DNA from: Chloroflexota bacterium
GTDB taxonomy: Bacteria > Chloroflexota > Anaerolineae > Anaerolineales > Villigracilaceae
Direction of reading: 5' to 3'
DNA: 64,000 nt
Assembly: GCA_013112685.1 (NCBI GenBank)
Contig: JABFGC010000002.1
Location: 2,986,902-3,050,901 of the forward strand
Position numbers and translations under genes: made by a program. Below the pieces are notes generated by a model. The model searched no databases and was not told the DNA's origin. It saw nothing but the letters and a program-made list of their open reading frames with translations. Below are positions 8,405-18,149 of the stretch, one piece after another. The stretch's first letter is position 1, and every line of letters starts with the position of its first letter.

Positions 8405-9334
8405 ATGAAAGCACGTCAACTTTTTATTTTATCTATCATATTGCTTGCGGCTTGCACATCCGCACCCACAGCAACATCTCAACCAGAAAGCCAATCCACA
8501 TCCACACCCAAAGCGACTGAAACCGAAACGGCAATTGCCGCCACCGAAGAATCCGCGCCGACCCCACACCCAACGCTCGCGCCCGACGAATGGAAATCCC
8601 TGCCCATCGTGCCGACCGTGACCGACACCGCGCGCGAAATCTACAAACGCGGACAGGAACTCGGCAGAAACCCGAATGCCTTCTCAAAGGTTGGCGATTG
8701 CCAGACCAACACTGGTTTCTATCTCGTGGATTTCGACCACGAAGACTGGTACAGCCTCGGCGAGGAATACGCCTACTTGCAGGAAACGATTGATTATTAC
8801 GAAGGCTCGTTCTCGCGCACCAGCCTCGCCATGCGGGACGGATATAACGTCGCCGCGATTCTGACCCCATTACGGGCTGACCCGAAACAATGCGAAAAAG
8901 GCGAAAGCCCGATTGCGTGTGAGTTCCGCTTGCACAACCCCAGCATTGCCATCATCAGTCTTGAAACAAATTTCAACGGACGCCCCGCCGATGACTACGG
9001 CAAGTACATGCGCCAGATCATTGAATATTCGATTGAACAGGGAGTTGTTCCCATCCTCGCCACCAAAGGCGACAACGTCGAAGGCGACTACAGCATCAAT
9101 GCCGAGATCGCGGAAATTGCCGTAGAATACGACATTCCGTTGTGGAACTTTTGGGCGGCGCTTCAGCCCTTGCCCAATCAGGGACATGACATTGAATTTA
9201 ACGACGGCTTCCACCTCTCGTTCTCGCGCAACTTTTTTGATAAGCCCAAGAACATGCTCAGCGGCTGGCCCTGGCGCAACCTCACGGCGTTGCAGGCGCT
9301 GGATGCGGTGAGGAGAGGGTTGAGTGAAAAGTGA
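8405..9334 (+). CDS. SGNH-like lipoprotein with GDC in block I (paralog 3)
   Basis: 309 residues with lipobox LLAACT, a Thr/Pro/Glu linker to ~60, and an SGNH-like domain: FSKVGDCQTNTGF (Cys at the nucleophile place), ISLETNFN at block III, and FNDGFHLSFS at the His block, here intact. The paired Cys of the paralogs are present (KQCEKGESPIACEF). Unlike paralogs 1 and 2 this copy has the base composition of the region, so it is probably the resident form. ATG 8405 follows AGGAGACC. It lies in line between the DltD-like protein and the acyl carrier protein, so a part in the relay or in deacylation is plausible. Substrate unknown. Confidence 0.72.
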   Translation: MKARQLFILSIILLAACTSAPTATSQPESQSTSTPKATETETAIAATEESAPTPHPTLAPDEWKSLPIVPTVTDTAREIYKRGQELGRNPNAFSKVGDCQTNTGFYLVDFDHEDWYSLGEEYAYLQETIDYYEGSFSRTSLAMRDGYNVAAILTPLRADPKQCEKGESPIACEFRLHNPSIAIISLETNFNGRPADDYGKYMRQIIEYSIEQGVVPILATKGDNVEGDYSINAEIAEIAVEYDIPLWNFWAALQPLPNQGHDIEFNDGFHLSFSRNFFDKPKNMLSGWPWRNLTALQALDAVRRGLSEK

Positions 9335-9335
9335 T

Positions 9336-9402
9336 CAGTCAACAGTGATCAGTGAACAGTGATCAGTAGTCAGTGATCAGTTGTCAGTATTCAGTGAACA
9401 GT
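9336..9402. repeat. Degenerate tandem repeat CAGTGATCAGT
   Basis: Six to seven degenerate copies of a 10-12 bp unit (GTGATCAGTCAACAGT, GTGATCAGTGAACAGT and so on) fill the gap before the carrier-protein gene. No coding function is seen. Confidence 0.8.
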
Positions 9403-9413
9403 GAAAAGGAAAA

Positions 9414-9662
9414 ATGATGTCCACCGAAACCATAAACGCGCTCGCAAAGTTCATCGCAGAAAAAATCCTCAAGCAGCCGAACAAAGTCATCGCTGCGGAT
9501 GAAGCGCTCATCTCCAGCGGGCTGATCGACTCGTTCAGCCTGATGGACCTGGCGCTCTTCGTCGAAGACACCTTCGGCGTGCGCATCGAAGACACCGAGT
9601 TGAACGCGGATACGTTCGATAATCTCGATCAACTGGCTGCGTTGATTTCTTCGCGCAAGTAA
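9414..9662 (+). CDS. Acyl carrier protein (DltC-like)
   Basis: 82 residues (81 if the second ATG at 9417 is used), a single PP-binding domain. The 4'-phosphopantetheine attachment Ser is residue 40 in GLIDSFSLMDL, followed by the helix LALFVEDTFGVRI. A purine-rich AAAAGGAAAA site precedes the start. The protein would be loaded by the ligase encoded 75 bp downstream and would deliver acyl groups to the MBOAT at the membrane. No phosphopantetheinyl transferase is in the window. Similar carriers serve DltC, exopolysaccharide and polyketide systems; here the operon favours the first kind. Confidence 0.88.
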   Translation: MMSTETINALAKFIAEKILKQPNKVIAADEALISSGLIDSFSLMDLALFVEDTFGVRIEDTELNADTFDNLDQLAALISSRK

Positions 9663-9664
9663 AA

Positions 9665-9737
9665 AAATGACGATAGACCATAGACGATAGACCATAAGGT
9701 TATCCATCGTCCGTGGTCCATCGTCTATCGTCTAACC
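9665..9737. repeat. Dispersed 'ACGATAGACCATAG' repeat, copy 3
   Basis: ATGACGATAGACCATAG ... CCGTGGTCCATCGTCTATCG form an inverted pair between carrier protein and ligase genes. It is the same family as 5522-5590. Confidence 0.7.
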
Positions 9738-11498
9738 ATGACCACTCTCCCCAACCTCCTTCAACAAAGTTATCGGGAAGTCCCCGATAAAACCAGCGTC
9801 ATCCTCCAGCACGCGGGACAGCCCGACAAGCCGCTCACCTACCGCGACCTGATTCGCGGCGCGAACCGTTACGCTCTCACCTACGCCCGCGAGGGAATCC
9901 AACCTGGCGAGGTGGTCATTCTGATCCTCCAGCACGGCGAAGACCTCGTCTATTCGTTCTGGGGCGCGATCCTGCACGGGGCAATCCCCTCCATCATGCC
10001 GTTCCTGACGGAGAAACTCGCGCCCGAAAAATACCGCGCCGACCTCGCTTCGCTTATCTCCATCACCAAGCCGACCACCATTGTCACCTATCCTGAATTT
10101 GAAGCCGAAGTGCGCGGCGCGCTGGTGGCAGGCGACTCCGTTCGCCATGTGATTCTCACGGATCAAATCGAAGCGGAGACAGAACCGAACTTTGAATCGC
10201 TGCAAGGATTCAAATCCACGCCCGAAGATATCGTCGTGCTGCAACATTCATCGGGGACGACGGGCTTGCAAAAAGGCGTGGCGCTTTCGCATCGCGCGGT
10301 GCTGAATCAAATGGACGCCTACGGCAAAGCCATCCGCCTCGGCCCCGCCAGCGACGTGATTGTTTCGTGGCTGCCGCTCTATCACGACATGGGGTTCATC
10401 GCATGTTTCATCATGCCGATCCTTCTGCGCATCCCGCTGGTCAAAATGTCCCCGTTCGATTGGGTGCGCGCGCCTTACCGTCTCCTGCAATCCGTTTCGC
10501 AATACAAAGGCACGCTCACCTGGCTGCCGAATTTTGCCTACAACTTTTGCGCGCACAAAATCCGCGGACGCAACCTCGAAGGCGTGGACCTCTCTTCATG
10601 GCGCGCCGTCATCAACTGCTCCGAGCCGGTTCACGTGGAAAGCCACGATCTCTTCTACGAAAAATTTTCCGCGTATGGCTTGAGGAAGTCCGCGCTGCAA
10701 ACGTGTTATGCGATGGCGGAAAACGTCTTCGCTGTGACTCAAAGCCCGCTGGATGGAATCCCCGTCCTGGATGAGATTGACCGCGAGACCTTCATGACCA
10801 AACGCCTCGCGACTCCGCCCAAGCCTGGTCAGCCCACCATAAAGATGACTTCCTCCGGGCGTCCCCTGCCTAACGTGAAGATCCGCGTGGTGGATGAATC
10901 GCTCAACGACCTGCCCGAACGCGCCGTCGGTGAGATCGCCGTGCAAAGCGACTGCATGTTGACCGAATACTTCAACCGCCCCGACGCCACCGAAGCCGCC
11001 ATCAAGAACTTACCAGCTCAAGGCGGCGTACCCATGCTGGGCACTTTCCCCGCCGCCGAGGACGGCAGTGGGAGCGTTTCAGCAAATAGCTGGTATTTGA
11101 CAGGCGATTACGGTTACATTTCCAACGGCGAGTTGTATGTTTCGGGAAGAAAGAAAGACCTCATCATCGTCGGCGGCAAGAACGTGTACCCGCAGGATTT
11201 GGAGGCGCTTGCCAGCGAAGTGCCCGGCGTCCACAAGGGACGAACCGTCGCCTTCGGCATGTACGACGAAGAGGAAGGGACTGAAGAGGTGGTCATCATC
11301 GCCGAAGCGGATTCAACCGACCCGTCCAAGATGGAGGCGATAGCGGATGCCATCCGCAAACACGTTACCAAAAGTTCAGCCATTGCCCTGCGTCATGTCA
11401 AAGTAGTGGACGATAAATGGATCATCAAGACTTCGAGCGGCAAGACGGCGCGCTCGGCGAATAAGGAAAAGTTCTTGAAGGAACTGGGAGCAAGTTGA
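9738..11498 (+). CDS. Fatty-acyl-AMP-ligase-like adenylating enzyme
   Basis: 586 residues of the ANL (acyl-AMP-forming) superfamily. Motif A3 is LQHSSGTTGLQKGVALSH. The FAAL-typical stretches are VSWLPLYHDMGFI, INCSEPVH and CYAMAENVFAVTQ. The C-terminal domain has WYLTGDYGY, the hinge SGRKKDLIIVGGKN, and the late catalytic Lys in KTSSGKTARS. FAALs activate a carboxylic acid as the adenylate and pass it to a carrier protein rather than to CoA. In the Dlt model it takes the place of DltA, but the FAAL character points to a fatty or other carboxylic acid, not D-alanine. It is the last gene before a clear terminator. Confidence 0.88.
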   Translation: MTTLPNLLQQSYREVPDKTSVILQHAGQPDKPLTYRDLIRGANRYALTYAREGIQPGEVVILILQHGEDLVYSFWGAILHGAIPSIMPFLTEKLAPEKYRADLASLISITKPTTIVTYPEFEAEVRGALVAGDSVRHVILTDQIEAETEPNFESLQGFKSTPEDIVVLQHSSGTTGLQKGVALSHRAVLNQMDAYGKAIRLGPASDVIVSWLPLYHDMGFIACFIMPILLRIPLVKMSPFDWVRAPYRLLQSVSQYKGTLTWLPNFAYNFCAHKIRGRNLEGVDLSSWRAVINCSEPVHVESHDLFYEKFSAYGLRKSALQTCYAMAENVFAVTQSPLDGIPVLDEIDRETFMTKRLATPPKPGQPTIKMTSSGRPLPNVKIRVVDESLNDLPERAVGEIAVQSDCMLTEYFNRPDATEAAIKNLPAQGGVPMLGTFPAAEDGSGSVSANSWYLTGDYGYISNGELYVSGRKKDLIIVGGKNVYPQDLEALASEVPGVHKGRTVAFGMYDEEEGTEEVVIIAEADSTDPSKMEAIADAIRKHVTKSSAIALRHVKVVDDKWIIKTSSGKTARSANKEKFLKELGAS

Positions 11499-11503
11499 AA
11501 ACG

Positions 11504-11538
11504 AGAGAGCGCACCTTAAACGGTACGCTCTCTTTTTT
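11504..11538 (+). terminator. Rho-independent terminator of the acylation locus
   Basis: Arms AGAGAGCG (11504-11511) and CGCTCTCT (11526-11533), one mismatch, then ACC/GGT, loop 11516-11521, followed by a run of six T. It starts 6 bp after the ligase stop codon. Confidence 0.85.
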
Positions 11539-11581
11539 CGCCGGTACCCACACAGGATGCACAGTCGAATGATCAGAGCGA

Positions 11582-12597
<1,016 letters not shown>

Positions 12598-12600
12598 GGT

Positions 12601-12644
12601 ATTCTCCTTTATTGGAGAATAGAACATATTTTCTATTTTGTCAA
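12601..12644 (-). promoter_or_regulatory. Promoter and Shine-Dalgarno hairpin of the metallo-hydrolase
   Basis: On the minus strand: TTGACA (12639-12644), 17-nt spacer, TATTCT (12616-12621). The region just downstream is a perfect inverted repeat ATTCTCC/GGAGAAT (12601-12607, 12614-12620) that overlaps the ribosome-binding sequence AAGGAG, so the leader could hide its own binding site or be an operator. No gene is recognised in 12645-12780. Confidence 0.55.
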
Positions 12645-12780
12645 GACGAAAAAACCACTTTTTTCGAACTCGGCGAAGCACCCAACAGATATTGGGACGA
12701 ACAGGAAATCTTTAGCGCCCATTGGGCCCAAACAGGCGACCACCACTCTGGAAGTAACAGCCGCCTGCAGGGAGAGGACA

Positions 12781-12955
12781 TTATTTGTTCTCAATGATTT
12801 TGAGGAACTCTTTCACGACTTGCGGATCCAATTGTTTCCCGGCTTGTTCCCAATGTACTCTAACGCCTGTTCGCGGCTCCAGGCGGGGCGGTAGGGACGG
12901 TCGCTGGTCACGGCATCCCACACGTCCACGACGGCAAAGAGGCGGGCGGCTTGAC
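12781..12955 (-). pseudogene. 3' fragment of an HD-GYP-domain protein
   Basis: The minus strand reads [33 protein letters not shown] and, after a one-base shift near 12830, KQLDPQVVKEFLKIIE and a stop. These are the last ~55 residues of HD-GYP phosphodiesterases (RPYR and the following helices). The remainder is replaced by the uvrA fragment, joined at about 12945-12960. Confidence 0.7.
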
Positions 12956-13738
12956 GTTCGGAAAGTGGCGGCGGAACTGCGGGCTTTCCGTGCCGTAGAG
13001 GAACAGGTCGCGCTGAACCGGGGTGTAATCCTTGATCGGCTTGGAGGGGTCGAACTCGAAGCCGAAATACTTTCCTGCGTTCTTCATGATCTGGCTGTAG
13101 TGCGTGCCGTGGAACTCGATCCAGCCTTCTATGGGGAGTTCGGGGATGCTTTTGTTCTCATCCACAAAGCGGCTGACGATGGGCTGGCGCACCACGCCCA
13201 ATCCTGTGCAGGTAGGGCACGCGCCCGCCGGCTTGTTGAACGAGAAGTTTGCCATGCCCATCTCCGGCACAGCCGCGCCGCAGTGCGGGCAGGGGTACGT
13301 CCCGTCGGGGCTTTCGTCGGATTCCTCCAGAAAGGGTTCACCGTTGGAATCATACGTGGGCGGCGGGACGTCCTTTCCACACTTGGGGCAGGGGCGATGT
13401 CCGAGGCGGGCGTACAAGACTCTCAGGTAGGTGAAGATCTCGGTGACGGTTCCCACCGTCGAGCGCGGACTGCGATTCGTCAGGTGCTGGTCCACGCTGA
13501 TGGACGGCGAGAGTCCGCCGATGGAATCCACCGGCGGCTTCGAGAGCCCGCCCGTGACCAGTCCGAGCGATTCAAATAATTGGCGCAGGCTTTCCTTGTA
13601 CAGAAGATCGAAGGCAAGCGTGGACTTTCCGGAACCGGACAGCCCCGTGACGACGACGAGTTGATTCTTCGGGATTTCAAGGGTGACGTTTTTGAGGTTG
13701 TGCAGGCGGGCATTGCGGATGGTGATTGCGGGGTTCAT
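12945..13738 (-). pseudogene. uvrA: 5' fragment of uvrA-type excinuclease ATPase
   Basis: An intact start ([18 protein letters not shown]), Walker [17 protein letters not shown], the UvrA zinc module [11 protein letters not shown] ... [11 protein letters not shown] and CTGLGV, then [16 protein letters not shown]. The reading ends at ~260 residues in NVKPP, where a full UvrA has ~750-950. The signature motif, Walker B and second ATPase are missing. Its composition recalls the shorter UvrA-like paralogs (UvrA2/DrrC type). The junction lies in sequence shared with the HD-GYP fragment. Confidence 0.8.
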
Positions 13739-13884
13739 ACATTCTCCGAAAGTGGGCGGGGGCAGAGGTATGAAATTACTTCACGGGCAGGAGCCAGACG
13801 AAAGTGTATCACGCCTGTTTATGGTACACTGCCAAGGAAAAGGGATGATCCCATGTCCTTTCACACCGTCACTGCACAAGCCTT

Positions 13885-13912
13885 TGACAACATCGCCTTC
13901 GCTATGTTGTCA
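13885..13912. repeat. Perfect 9-bp inverted repeat TGACAACAT
   Basis: TGACAACAT (13885-13893), 10-nt centre, ATGTTGTCA (13904-13912). It lies in the non-coding stretch 13739-14173. It could be an operator or small hairpin; nothing nearby identifies a regulator. Confidence 0.4.
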
Positions 13913-13990
13913 TAATGGAACACGGTATATGGTGACCGCAAGGCTGGTTTTGCCCAAGTACAGGTTTCGCCAAGGACAAATTTACGAAAA

Positions 13991-14024
13991 TAATTACGCC
14001 CCCTCTGTACAGGGGGCGTAATTA
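13991..14024 (-). terminator. Perfect 13-bp hairpin downstream of the P-type ATPase
   Basis: TAATTACGCCCCC (13991-14003) and GGGGGCGTAATTA (14012-14024) with an 8-nt loop. On the minus strand it is followed by TTTTCG, so it may end the ATPase transcript, whose stop is ~150 bp before it. No gene is seen in 13739-14173. Confidence 0.5.
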
Positions 14025-14173
14025 CATATTAGGATGCAATGAATCCTTAAAAATGCTACGATCTCGGGCATGAGCTTTTCCTGGGCAAGCTGTTGTTTTG
14101 GAAGACTTCAACATTCCCCGAAAAGCTCTACTGCTCTTCCAAGTTGGGTTTTTCGAACGCTTCCTTCTCCTCT

Positions 14174-16874
14174 TCAACGACTGTCAGGCGCAATTTTCAC
14201 TCGCAGCGATTTGTACAACTCGATCAGCAGTGCCGGGGAAAGGGACGCTGCAATGATCACCAGCCATTCAATCGGCGAGGGAGGCACGGTCTTCAAGATC
14301 ATCTGGAGGAAGGGAACATAGACCGCGGCGAGTTGCAATGCAATGGTCAAGACGATGGCAGCCCAGATGGCGCGGTTGGTGAACAATCCCTGCGTCAGCG
14401 CGGAACCGGATTCGAATCGGCTGTTGAAAACGTGGAAAAGTTGAGCCAGTCCCAAAGTCAGGAAAGCGACGGTGGTCGCCCGTTGTAAATTCCCAGACGA
14501 ATCGAGAGTCCAGATAAAAGCCGCGAGGGTGGACACAGCCAGCAATCCGCCTTGAAAGACTATGCTTCGAATGAACGATGCCGGCGGATGCTGCGCGCGG
14601 GCTTCGGCGGGCGGCGGACGGCGCATGATGCCGCGTTCGGCGGGTTCACCTGCAAGCGCAAGCGCGGGAAAGACATCGGTGATCAGGTTGAGCCACAAAA
14701 TTTGCAGAGGCAGGAGCGGCGCAGGCAGACCAGCGGGATTGCCACGAACATGGTGAGGATCTCGCTGAGGTTGCACGAGAAAAGATAGTGGACGAACTTC
14801 TTTACGTTGGCGAAGACCGTTCTGCCCTCCTCCACCGCGGCGACGATGGTGGCGAAGTTGTCATCCGCCAGCACCATATCGGCGGCTTCGCGCGCCACGT
14901 CCGTGCCCATCTTGCCCATCGCCACGCCGATGTCCGCTGTTTTGAGAGCGGGTGCATCGTTCACGCCATCGCCCGTCATCGCCACGATTTGTCCATCCGC
15001 CTGCAAAGCCTTCACGATACGAAGTTTATGTTCCGGCGATACGCGGGCATAGACGGATGTCTCAGTCACCGCCTTGAGCAAGCGCGCGTCATCCGCTGCA
15101 TCCAGCGCCAAACCGTCCATCACCTGCAACTGTTCATTCTTGTCCGCGATCCCAACTTCGCGGGCGATGGCTTGCGCGGTGGCTTTTTGGTCGCCCGTAA
15201 TCATGACGACGCGCACACCCGCCTGCTGGCACAAATGGATCGCGTCCTGCGCTTCAGGTCGGGGCGGGTCAATCATGCCGACGAGTCCCAGCAGCGTGAG
15301 TCCGCTGAACGGTTCTTCATCTTCGCATTGCGTTCGTTTGTAAGCAAGCGCCAGCACGCGCAGCGCGCTCCCAGCCATTTCGTCATTGGTTTTCCACAGC
15401 CGCGCCCGGTCTGCTTCGGTCAATTCCACGATGGCATCCCCGCGTTGTTCGGAGACGCAAGCAGGCAGGATGGTTTCCGGCGCGCCTTTCGCAAACACGA
15501 TGAAATTGTCGTCGCTTCCTTCCAGGATCTTGTGAATGGTCGCCATCCGACGCTCACGCGCGTCGAAGGGGATTTCTTTCAGAGTGGGAGATGCCTCTCG
15601 GACGGAATCCGCCTCCAGCCCCGCCTTTGATGCGGCGACCACCAGCGCGCCCTCGGTTGGGTCGCCTACGATATTCCACTGCCCCTCTTTCTGCTGCAAC
15701 GCAACGTTGTTGCATAACAGACCGGCTTGCAGGATTTGCCTGAGATGCGCGTCTTTTTCTGGACCGATTGGCTGATCCGCTTCGATGAACTCTCCCTTTG
15801 GCTCGTAGCCCGCGCCGCTGACCCGGATATTTCGTTCCGCAAGACGAATCTCGCGCACGGTCATCTGGTTCTGGGTGAGCGTGCCGGTCTTGTCGGTGCA
15901 AATGACGTTGGTCGAGCCGAGCGTCTCCACCGCGGCTAATCGCCGGACGATAGCCTTACGCGCGCCATGCGGCGCATCCCCAGCGCGAGGGCGATGGTCG
16001 CGACCGCCGCCAATCCTTCCGGCACCGCGGCAATTGCCAGCGCCAGGCTGGTCTCCAGCATGGACAGGAACGACTCGCCGCGCCACAACCCGACCCCCAC
16101 CATCACGATGGCGATGATGATTGCGACCAATGCCAGATAACGCCCCAGCCGATCCAGGCGCCGCTGCAATGGCGTTTGCTCCTGCTCCACTCCGGCGAGG
16201 AGCGTTGAAATCTTTCCAATTTCTGTCGCCGCGCCGGTCGCAGTGACAATCGCCTGCCCGCGTCCCTGTGTGACGGCGGTACCGGTGTAGACCATCGTTG
16301 TCCGTTCAGCCAGAGGCGCGTCAACAAGAAGCGTTTCATCAGCGTCCTTGTCGGCTGGCACGGATTCGCCGGTGAGCGCGGCTTCATCCACGCGCAGGCT
16401 CCAGGCTTCAGTCAGGCGCGCGTCGGCAGGGATTCGGTCGCCCGCCTCGAATGTGATGAGGTCGCCGGGGACCAATTCAGCGGCAGGCACTTCTCTGCTT
16501 TCACCATCCCGCACTACTTTCGCGAGAGGCACGGTCAACGCCTTGAGCGTCTGCACAGATTTTTCCGCGCGGTATTCGTTGACGAAACCCAGCAGGGCGT
16601 TCAGCAATAGCACGACCAGAATTGAAATGGCTTCCAGTTTATCGCCGAGGACAAAAGCGATAGCCGCCGCGGCGACGAGCAGGATCGTCATCACACTCTT
16701 GAACTGATCGAAGAAGATGCGCCAGGGTGAGGTCGCTGACGGCTGCGGGAGTTGGTTGGGACCGGACTGCGCGAGACGCGACTGGGCATCAGTTGAAGCC
16801 AGTCCGTTCTCGATGTCGGTCTTCAGTTCAACTGCCGTTTGGGTCGGAGTGAGAGCGTGCCAGTTTTGTGTCAT
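14174..16874 (-). CDS. P-type cation ATPase, Ca2+ (IIA) type, with two frameshifts
   Basis: Restored length ~900 residues. In order: N-terminal cation-ATPase domain (ALTPTQTAVELKT), actuator TGES motif (DEAALTGESVPADKD), membrane segment with PEGLAAVATIALALGMRRMAR, phosphorylation site ICTDKTGTLTQNQM, MITGDQKATAQA and MTGDGVNDAPALKTADIG, and six C-terminal helices with LWLNLITDVFPALALA. These are PMR1/LMCA1-type features, so Ca2+ or Mn2+ export is likely. One indel is in the GCGCGCGT tract at ~15958-15966 and another at ~14725-14735; both are composition-prone, so the gene is probably intact in the organism. The start ATG 16874 follows AAAGAGAA. Confidence 0.85.
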
Positions 16875-16921
16875 GTGATTCTCTTTCACAATTTCGCGCT
16901 TGCGAAGCATCTGTAAATGAT

Positions 16922-18119
16922 TCAGGGAGATTGAACCGTCTCAGGCTGAATCAGCCTCAGGCGGCGGAGGAGCGCAGGCATCGTCAGTCCCTGGCCGAGG
17001 AGGGAGAACAGGACAACGCCGAAAACGATCGCGACCAGTTCCCCACGTCCAGAAAGGCCCGCTGGAAGTCCCAGCGCGAGCGCCACAGGAACGCTGCCTC
17101 TCAGGCCGCCCCACAAGATCATGTGCTGCCAGGAAAGCGGAAGATCGCGCTTGCGCCAGCGGGCAAGCGCCCCCATGCCATAGACGATCAGCGCCCGGCT
17201 CGCCAGCAGCAGGCTGAAGACGGTGACGATGGAGAGCAGATCGTCAATCAGGAGGCTGAGGCGCAGTTCGAAACCGACGAGCAGGAAGAGGATCGAGTTG
17301 ACGAGGAAGGCGACAACCTCCCAAAATAAAGCGACGTTTTTTCGCGTTTCGAGGGAAGGAGCCCGCGACCAGCCGTGGTTGCCGATCACCAGCCCGATCA
17401 CGGCAACCGCAATCACGCCCGAAACATGGAATTCCTCCGCGAGCAGGAACGCGCCGTAGGCGGCGACGAGTGTCACCATCACTTCGACGAGGTGATCGCC
17501 GAGGCGGTTCAACAGGCGCATGGACAAAAATCCCAGCCCCAGCCCGACCAGCGCCCCGCCTCCCACCACCAGTGCGAATTCCCCGATTCCCCGAAGAGGT
17601 TCAAGCGGCGTTCCACCGAGAGCATTCAACAGCAGCAGATAAAGCACCACGGCGATCCCGTCGTTGAAGAGCGATTCACTTTCGACAATCGTCGCCAGTT
17701 CCTCGTCCACCCGCGCGGCGCGGAAGGTCGCCAGCACGGACACAGGGTCGGTGGGGGCGATGATCGCGCCCAGCAGCAGTCCGTTCAACCAATCGAATCC
17801 CAACAACCAATGAGCCGCGGCGCCAACGATGAGCGCGGTCAACAGCGTGCCGAGGAGGGACAGGCTCAACACCAGCCCCGCGCGCGGACGAAGGATCGCG
17901 GCGCGGATGTGCGGCCGCGCCCTCGAAGAGCGCCGGCGGCAGGAAGACCGTCAGCATAAGTTCCTTGCTGAGTTGGATCGCTTCCACAAGTTGAAGCATA
18001 CCCAACAGCAACCCCGCGATCACCAGCGCAACGGTGTAAGGTCGCCGCGTCCGCCGCGTGATCAGCGCCACCGCGAGGGCAACCAGAAGCAATCCGATGA
18101 TCTTCGATAATTCAGGCAT
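16922..18119 (-). CDS. Na+/H+ antiporter, CPA1 (NhaP) family, one frameshift
   Basis: ~400 residues and about 12 membrane segments when joined. The N-terminal part starts MPELSKIIGLLLVALAVAL and runs to FLPPALFEGA; after an indel at ~17913-17925 the other frame gives LGAIIAPTDPVSVLATF, the ion-binding stretch SESLFNDGIAVVLY, and LWGGLRGSVPVALALGLP. These are CPA1 signatures for exchange of Na+ (or K+) against H+. It is 47 bp upstream of the P-type ATPase in the same direction, so the two may form an ion-homeostasis unit. No C-terminal regulatory domain is present. Confidence 0.85.
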
Positions 18120-18149
18120 GACCTCTCCATCGGGGAAAATGCAAGTCTT

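Noticed and set aside
9336-9402. CAGTGATCAGT repeats as a CRISPR array
   Set aside because: Units are 10-12 bp, degenerate and contiguous, with no unique spacers and no cas gene in the window.
12785-13579. Plus-strand frame of 264 codons opposite uvrA
   Set aside because: The minus strand carries Walker A and zinc Cys pairs; the plus frame is a shadow.
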